A DNA stretch of 64,000 nucleotides. Origin: Agromyces sp. Marseille-P2726 (lineage in GTDB: Bacteria; Actinomycetota; Actinomycetes; Actinomycetales; Microbacteriaceae). The DNA lies in the NCBI RefSeq assembly GCF_902809835.1, contig NZ_CADDWM010000004.1, positions 51,910 through 115,909 of the forward strand, in the 5' to 3' direction. Below the pieces are notes generated by a model, which searched no databases, was not told where the DNA came from, and was given only the letters and a program-made list of their open reading frames with translations. Positions 59,976 through 64,000 of the stretch are shown piece after piece; position 1 is the stretch's first letter; the number at the start of each line of letters is the position of its first letter. The position numbers and the translations under genes were made by a program.

Positions 59976-61111
59976 GCGGTTCGAGCGGTTTCGAGACGCG
60001 TGCTTCGCGCGCTCCTCAGCCAGCAGAGCGGGGGACCCCGCGCTTCCTCGACAGCGTCGCCCTCATCGCCGGGCGCGAGATCACCATGCGGTTCCGCAGC
60101 AAGGCGTTCCTCTGGTCGACCGGCGTGCTCATGCTCGCCGTACTCGCCAGCGTCGTGCTCGGCAGCATCTTCGGCGGCCAGAACGAGCCGCCGAAGGTCG
60201 CCGTCGTCGCCGGTGCGTCGTCGGTCGTCGACGGGAACGAGGAACTCGACGGCGTGGCGGCATCCGACCGGGCGGAGGCGGAGCAGATGCTGCGCGACGG
60301 CGAGGTCGAGGCCGTGGTCGTGCCGGCGGCATCCGATCCCCTCGGCATCACCGTGATCGGGCTCGACTCGCCACCGACGGCGGTCGTGCGGGCACTGTCG
60401 GTTGCCCCCGGCGTCGAGGTGCTCGAGCCCGCCGCGACCGATCCCGGCCTGGCCTACCTCGTCGCATTCGGCTTCGGGATCGTGTTCTTCATGTCGGCCC
60501 TGACCTTCGGCACGACGATCGCCCAGTCGGTCGTCGAGGAGAAGCAGACCCGCGTCGTCGAGATCCTGCTGTCGACCGTCTCGGCCCGAGCACTGCTCAC
60601 CGGAAAGGTGATCGGCAACAGCGTCATGGCCTTCGGGCAGATCATCGCGATCGCGGTGCTCGCGATCCTCGGGCTGCTGCTCACGGGTCAGCGGGTGCTG
60701 CTCGGCGGGCTCGGGGCATCCGTCGTCTGGTTCGTCGTGTTCTTCGCGATCGGCTTCGTGATGCTCGCTGCCCTCTTCGCGGCGACGTCGGCGATGGTGT
60801 CGCGTTCCGAGGACATCGGCTCGGTCACGACGCCCGTGACGATGCTCGTGATGATCCCGTACTTCCTCGTGATCTTCTTCAACGACAACCCGGTCGTGCT
60901 CGTGATCATGAGCTACGTGCCGTTCTCGGCGCCGGTCGGGATGCCGATGCGGGTCTTCCTCGGCACCGCCGCCTGGTGGGAGCCGATCCTGTCGCTCGTC
61001 ATCCTCGTGGCGACCGCGGCGGCCGCGGTGCTCGTCGGCGAGCGCATCTACCGCAACTCGCTGCTGAAGACCGGCCCGCGCGTGCGTCTTCAGGAGGCGC
61101 TGCACGGGTGA
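59972..61111 (+). CDS. ABC-2 type transporter permease (NatB-like)
   Basis: 379 residues from the ATG at 59972 (ATGA overlap). One N-terminal TM (FLWSTGVLMLAVLASVVLGSI) is followed by an extracytoplasmic domain of about 120 residues and then five or six TM segments from about residue 160, starting FGFGIVFFMSALTFGTTIAQSVVEEKQTR. The motif EEKQTRVVEILLSTVSAR is typical of ABC-2/NatB permeases. It pairs with the ATP-binding protein just upstream. Confidence 0.9.
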   Translation: MSGSSGFETRASRAPQPAERGTPRFLDSVALIAGREITMRFRSKAFLWSTGVLMLAVLASVVLGSIFGGQNEPPKVAVVAGASSVVDGNEELDGVAASDRAEAEQMLRDGEVEAVVVPAASDPLGITVIGLDSPPTAVVRALSVAPGVEVLEPAATDPGLAYLVAFGFGIVFFMSALTFGTTIAQSVVEEKQTRVVEILLSTVSARALLTGKVIGNSVMAFGQIIAIAVLAILGLLLTGQRVLLGGLGASVVWFVVFFAIGFVMLAALFAATSAMVSRSEDIGSVTTPVTMLVMIPYFLVIFFNDNPVVLVIMSYVPFSAPVGMPMRVFLGTAAWWEPILSLVILVATAAAAVLVGERIYRNSLLKTGPRVRLQEALHG

Positions 61112-61168
61112 GGCACAGCTGATCGAGTGGCGCCGCCGCCCGGTGATCGAGTAGCGACGCGTCTCGGT

Positions 61169-61257
61169 GGTCGAGTAGCGACGCCGCAGGCGACGCGTAT
61201 CGAGATCCTCCCCTCGGGTCTCGATACGCGTCCGGCTGCGCCGGGCGCTACTCGACC
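61169..61257. repeat. large imperfect inverted repeat after the ABC permease gene
   Basis: Left arm GGTCGAGTAGCG (61169-61180) plus ACGCGTATCGAGA (61193-61205); right arm TCTCGATACGCGT (61219-61231) plus CGCTACTCGACC (61246-61257). Outer and inner parts pair perfectly, with a 12-14 nt internal bulge on each side and a 13-nt loop. It could act as terminator or as a REP/MITE-like extragenic element. Further partial copies of GATCGAGTAGCGACG lie at 61145-61159. Confidence 0.6.
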
Positions 61258-61330
61258 ACCGGGCCCGGCTGCGCCGGGCGCTACTCGACCACCGGGCCCG
61301 GCTGCGCCGGGCGCTACTCGACCACCGCGG
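61232..61330. repeat. three tandem 33-bp repeats
   Basis: Copies begin at 61232, 61265 and 61298. The first 29 bases of each unit (CCGGCTGCGCCGGGCGC, then TACTCGACCACC) are identical in all three. The first two are followed by GGGC and the last by GCGG. The unit contains the right outer arm of the neighbouring inverted repeat, so the tandem set looks like an amplified half of that element. Confidence 0.75.
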
Positions 61331-61363
61331 CCCAGCTGGGCCGCGCAATGGCAGGATGGTCCG

Positions 61364-62440
61364 GTGACCGATCAGCTCCACGACACCGCCGTTCGCGGCT
61401 TCGCCTCCGACAACTACTCCGGCGTTCACCCTGAGGTGCTTGCCGCGATCACCACCGCCAACGGCGGCCACCAGGTCGCCTACGGCGAGGATGTCTACAC
61501 CGAGCGGTTGCAGCAGGTGTTCGCGCACCACTTCGGCGAGGGTGTCGAGGTGTTCCCGGTGTTCAACGGCACGGGCGCGAACGTGACGGGCCTGCAGTCG
61601 ATGCTGCCCCGCTGGGGAGCGGTCATCAGCGCGTCGACGGCGCACATCAACTCCGACGAGGGCGGCGCACCCGAACGCGTGGCCGGTATCAAGCTCCTCA
61701 CCGTGCAGACGGCCGACGGCAAGCTCACGCCCGAGCTCATCGACCGCGAGGCATGGGGCTGGGGCGACGAGCACCGGGCGCAGCCGCTCGTGGTCTCGAT
61801 CACGCAGACCTCCGAGTTGGGCACCGCGTACTCGGTCGACGAGATCCGCGCGATCGCCGACCACGTGCACGAGCGGGGCATGAAGCTGCACGTCGACGGC
61901 GCCCGGCTCGCCAACGCAGCGGCGTCGCTCGACCTGCCGCTGCGCGCCTTCACGCGCGATGCCGGCGTCGACGTGCTGAGCTTCGGGGGCACCAAGAACG
62001 GCGCGCTCGGCGCCGAGGCGATCGTGGTGCTGAACCCCGAGGCATCCGAGGGCCTGAAGTACCTGCGCAAGCTCAACATGCAGCTCGCCTCGAAGATGCG
62101 GTTCGTGTCGGCGCAGCTCATCGCGTTGCTCGAGGGCGACCTGTGGCTGCGCAGCGCGTCGCACGCGAACGCCATGGCGCGGCGACTCCGCGATGCGCTC
62201 GACGCCGGCATCGCCGCCGGCGAGCTGCCCGGACTGGGGTTCACGCAGGCGACCCAGTCGAACGGCGTCTTTGCGATCCTGCCGCTCGGGGTCGCCGACC
62301 GCCTGCGCGCCCGAGGGTTCCGGTTCTACGACTGGGATGCCGCACGCGGCGAGGTGCGCTGGATGTGCTCGTTCGACACGAGCGAGGCCGACATCGACTC
62401 GTTCGTGGCGGGGATCCGCGACGAGCTGGCGCGCCCGTAG
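61364..62440 (+). CDS. low-specificity L-threonine aldolase
   Basis: 358 residues from the GTG at 61364 with AGGA upstream. Fold-type I PLP enzyme of the beta-eliminating-lyase (ThrA) family: RGFASDNYSGVHPEVL at the start, FNGTGANVTGL (phosphate site), LHVDGARLANAA (Asp-Arg, about 178-181) and the PLP lysine K211 in LSFGGTKNGALG. It cleaves L-threonine or allo-threonine to glycine and acetaldehyde. It is monocistronic by appearance, placed after the repeat-rich gap. Confidence 0.9.
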   Translation: MTDQLHDTAVRGFASDNYSGVHPEVLAAITTANGGHQVAYGEDVYTERLQQVFAHHFGEGVEVFPVFNGTGANVTGLQSMLPRWGAVISASTAHINSDEGGAPERVAGIKLLTVQTADGKLTPELIDREAWGWGDEHRAQPLVVSITQTSELGTAYSVDEIRAIADHVHERGMKLHVDGARLANAAASLDLPLRAFTRDAGVDVLSFGGTKNGALGAEAIVVLNPEASEGLKYLRKLNMQLASKMRFVSAQLIALLEGDLWLRSASHANAMARRLRDALDAGIAAGELPGLGFTQATQSNGVFAILPLGVADRLRARGFRFYDWDAARGEVRWMCSFDTSEADIDSFVAGIRDELARP

Positions 62441-62645
62441 GGCGGACCGGAATCCGCGAGGAGCTTTCGCCCCAGAGGGCGAGATGCTTCGGCGGGACCT
62501 TCCGTCTGAAGAAGTCGGTGCCGGAGTGCCGGAGTGCCCGAGTGCCGGGCCGACTCGGAGGGAACGATCGAGCCCGGCACGGCCTCGCGCTGCGATGACC
62601 GGTGCCCTGCGGCATCCGGAATACCCTCAGGTTCCATGCGTTGTA
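62441..62645. other. intergenic region, nothing recognised
   Basis: About 205 bp between the aldolase and nitroreductase genes. It contains direct repetition of GGAGTGCC/CGAGTGCC around 62522-62545 but no gene or convincing terminator. Confidence 0.4.
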
Positions 62646-63290
62646 ATGGAGCGGGCGACGCTGCCCGGACCACCCCTTCCCACGAAAGCGGCGCCCTTGA
62701 CCATCGTCACCGACCTCAGCTCACGCCGAGCCGACACCACGGCTCCGCTCATCACGCAACTCGTCGAGCGCTGGAGTCCGCGCGCCTACGATCCGGCCGC
62801 TGAGGTTTCGACCGAGGTGCTCCGCACCCTGCTCGAGGCTGCGCGCTGGGCGCCGTCGGCAAGCAACTCGCAGCCGTGGCGCTTCATTGTCGCCCGACGG
62901 GGCACCGCGGCGTTCACCACGGTGCACGATGCGCTCAGGGGCCACAACCAGACATGGGCCGACTCGGCCGCCGTGCTCATCGTGAACATCGCCGAGTCCG
63001 CCGACGCCGAGGGCCGCCCGCGCCCCTGGGCACGCTACGACCTCGGGCAGGCGGTGGCGCACCTCACCGTGCAGGCGCAGCACGAGGGCCTGCACACCCA
63101 CCAGATGGGCGGGTTCGACGCCGCGAAGATCGCCGCGGCCTTCGAACTGCCCGAGACCCTCGAGGTGGTCTCGATCATCGCGATCGGCGTGCTCGGCAAC
63201 GCCGACTCGCTCCCGGAGGCCCTCCGCGAGCGCGAGGTCGCGCCGCGACGCCGGAAGCCGCTCGACGAGCTCGTCATCGCCGCCGAGTAA
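62646..63290 (+). CDS. nitroreductase-family FMN oxidoreductase
   Basis: 214 residues from the ATG at 62646. A TTG at 62697 would give 197 residues starting TIVTDLSSRRADT, which fits homologues better but has a weak ribosome site. RWSPRAYDP, LLEAARWAPSASNSQPWRFIVA (FMN-binding Ser/Asn) and YDLGQAVAHLTVQAQHEGLHTHQMGGFD are family signatures. It is a flavin enzyme that reduces nitro groups, quinones or other acceptors with NAD(P)H; the true substrate is unknown. Confidence 0.85.
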   Translation: MERATLPGPPLPTKAAPLTIVTDLSSRRADTTAPLITQLVERWSPRAYDPAAEVSTEVLRTLLEAARWAPSASNSQPWRFIVARRGTAAFTTVHDALRGHNQTWADSAAVLIVNIAESADAEGRPRPWARYDLGQAVAHLTVQAQHEGLHTHQMGGFDAAKIAAAFELPETLEVVSIIAIGVLGNADSLPEALREREVAPRRRKPLDELVIAAE

Positions 63291-63331
63291 GCGGCAGGTC
63301 GGCGGCTGGCGGCTTCCGTCGGAGCCTGCCG

Positions 63332-63865
63332 TCAGGTGCGAGCCGCCACGAGGTCATCGGCGACGGAGTTCGCCCACCCTTCGATGACGTCCCACTCGCG
63401 GAAGTCGCCCTCCGGCAGCAGGTCGCGCACCACCGGCATCCACGTGATGATCCGGTCGCCACCGCGGATCTTGTCGTGGTGATACGCGCCGAAGAACACC
63501 TGGGTGCCGCGTGGGTGGAGCAACTCCGCGTACTCGCCGAACTGCTTCGGCTCGGCCCCCTTCAGCACGTCCTTGCCGTCCTTGTCGACCTTCTCCGTGC
63601 CGACCGGCCCGCTGCTGAACAGCCAGACCGGTCTCGCGGCGAGCACGTCGGCGTTCTGCTCGACGAACTTCCTGGCATCCTTCCGCCAGCTGCCCTCGTA
63701 GACGGCCGCGCCGATGACATAGGCGTCGTAGCCCGATGCCTCGGGCGAGTCCGCGCAGTTGACGATGTCGACATCCAGCCCGCGCTGACGCAGGGCCTCA
63801 CCGATGCGCTGCGCGATCCCCTCGGTGGCGCCGTACTTGCTCGCGTAGGCCACCAGTACTTTCAT
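63332..63865 (-). CDS. flavodoxin-domain protein (HemG-like)
   Basis: 177 residues from the ATG at 63865 with GGGGAGGGGTGAG upstream. The N-terminal KVLVAYASKYGATEGIAQRIGEALR is the FMN phosphate loop of flavodoxins. AYVIGAAVYEGSWRKDARKFV and VWLFSSGPVG are as in menaquinone-dependent protoporphyrinogen oxidase HemG. No haem genes adjoin, so a general flavodoxin reductase partner is also possible. It is convergent with the nitroreductase, another FMN protein, 41 bp away. Confidence 0.85.
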   Translation of the reverse strand: MKVLVAYASKYGATEGIAQRIGEALRQRGLDVDIVNCADSPEASGYDAYVIGAAVYEGSWRKDARKFVEQNADVLAARPVWLFSSGPVGTEKVDKDGKDVLKGAEPKQFGEYAELLHPRGTQVFFGAYHHDKIRGGDRIITWMPVVRDLLPEGDFREWDVIEGWANSVADDLVAART

Positions 63866-64000
63866 CGGTCTCACCCCTCCCCGGTGCGGTGCGTACGACG
63901 CACCGCTCCCATGGCACGCACGGTAAGCCGCCGGCGCCGGATCCGTTGGGGCGAAGGTCCTGACGTCAGCGATGGCGTACGCGCGCCCAGGGTTCAGGGG
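63866..64000. other. right-edge non-coding region
   Basis: 135 bp upstream of the flavodoxin gene. It must contain that gene's promoter. No complete gene is visible up to the window edge. Confidence 0.4.

Noticed and set aside
61232..61330. CRISPR array
   Set aside because: The three 33-bp units are directly adjacent without unique spacers and no cas genes are present.
59336..62164. 942-residue minus-strand frame
   Set aside because: Antisense to ABC permease, repeat region and threonine aldolase; the repeat portion gives artificial tandem Arg-Ser-rich peptide and no recognised domain.

Overview
The window is high-GC, densely coded DNA with short gaps, many 4-base (ATGA/GTGA) and 8-base gene overlaps, frequent GTG starts and the abundant GCATCC/GGATGC word. 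These features point to an actinobacterium, most likely Microbacteriaceae (Microbacterium/Agromyces type). No rRNA, tRNA, CRISPR, transposase or prophage gene was seen. It reads as stable chromosome holding a large catabolic district.

Layout. (1) 1-8.2 kb: general genes: a partial DUF6421-like gene, an SDR, a secreted Pro/Thr-rich protein, an MFS carrier, a SulP transporter with a UBP-type zinc-finger protein, a two-component system and a small cupin-like protein. (2) 8.3-12.8 kb: a LysR regulator divergent from a three-gene operon (carbamoyl-amino-acid/allantoate hydrolase, diaminopropionate ammonia-lyase-like enzyme, M20 deacylase). (3) 12.8-16.1 kb: an IclR regulator, 4-hydroxybenzoate 3-monooxygenase (pobA) and a Bcr/CflA exporter, with an IclR-like palindrome ahead of pobA.

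(4) 16.2-46.8 kb is the centre of interest: a C-glycoside catabolic super-locus. I count five sets of C-glycoside deglycosidase (CGD) beta-type (DUF6379) and alpha-type (TIM-barrel isomerase fold) modules. Two are split pairs inside one operon, two are beta-alpha fusions on single chains, and one is a diverged split pair behind a ThuA-domain gene. They sit with two GMC/FAD sugar oxidases of the CarA kind, two Gfo/Idh/MocA dehydrogenases, two further sugar isomerase-fold proteins, an ABC sugar importer, and GH106, GH3 and GH43 glycosidases. Inferred scheme: decorated plant C-glycosides enter, O-linked sugars are trimmed, the C-linked sugar is oxidised to a 3-keto sugar, the C-C bond is cleaved by CGD, and the keto-sugar is reduced or isomerised. 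A ROK repressor with three matching 12-bp sites controls at least part of it.

(5) 46.9-56.1 kb: a LysR regulator and a probable aromatic meta-cleavage pathway (flavin monooxygenase, amidohydrolase/decarboxylase, cyclase-family hydrolase, two FAH-family hydrolases, two SDRs, a two-domain extradiol dioxygenase), plausibly degrading the aglycone. (6) 56.1-64 kb: cupin, ArsR/SRPBCC pair, MFS carrier, NatAB-type ABC exporter, a repeat-rich gap, threonine aldolase, nitroreductase and a flavodoxin.

All functional calls come from reading motifs and gene order. No database search was possible, so substrates are inferences.
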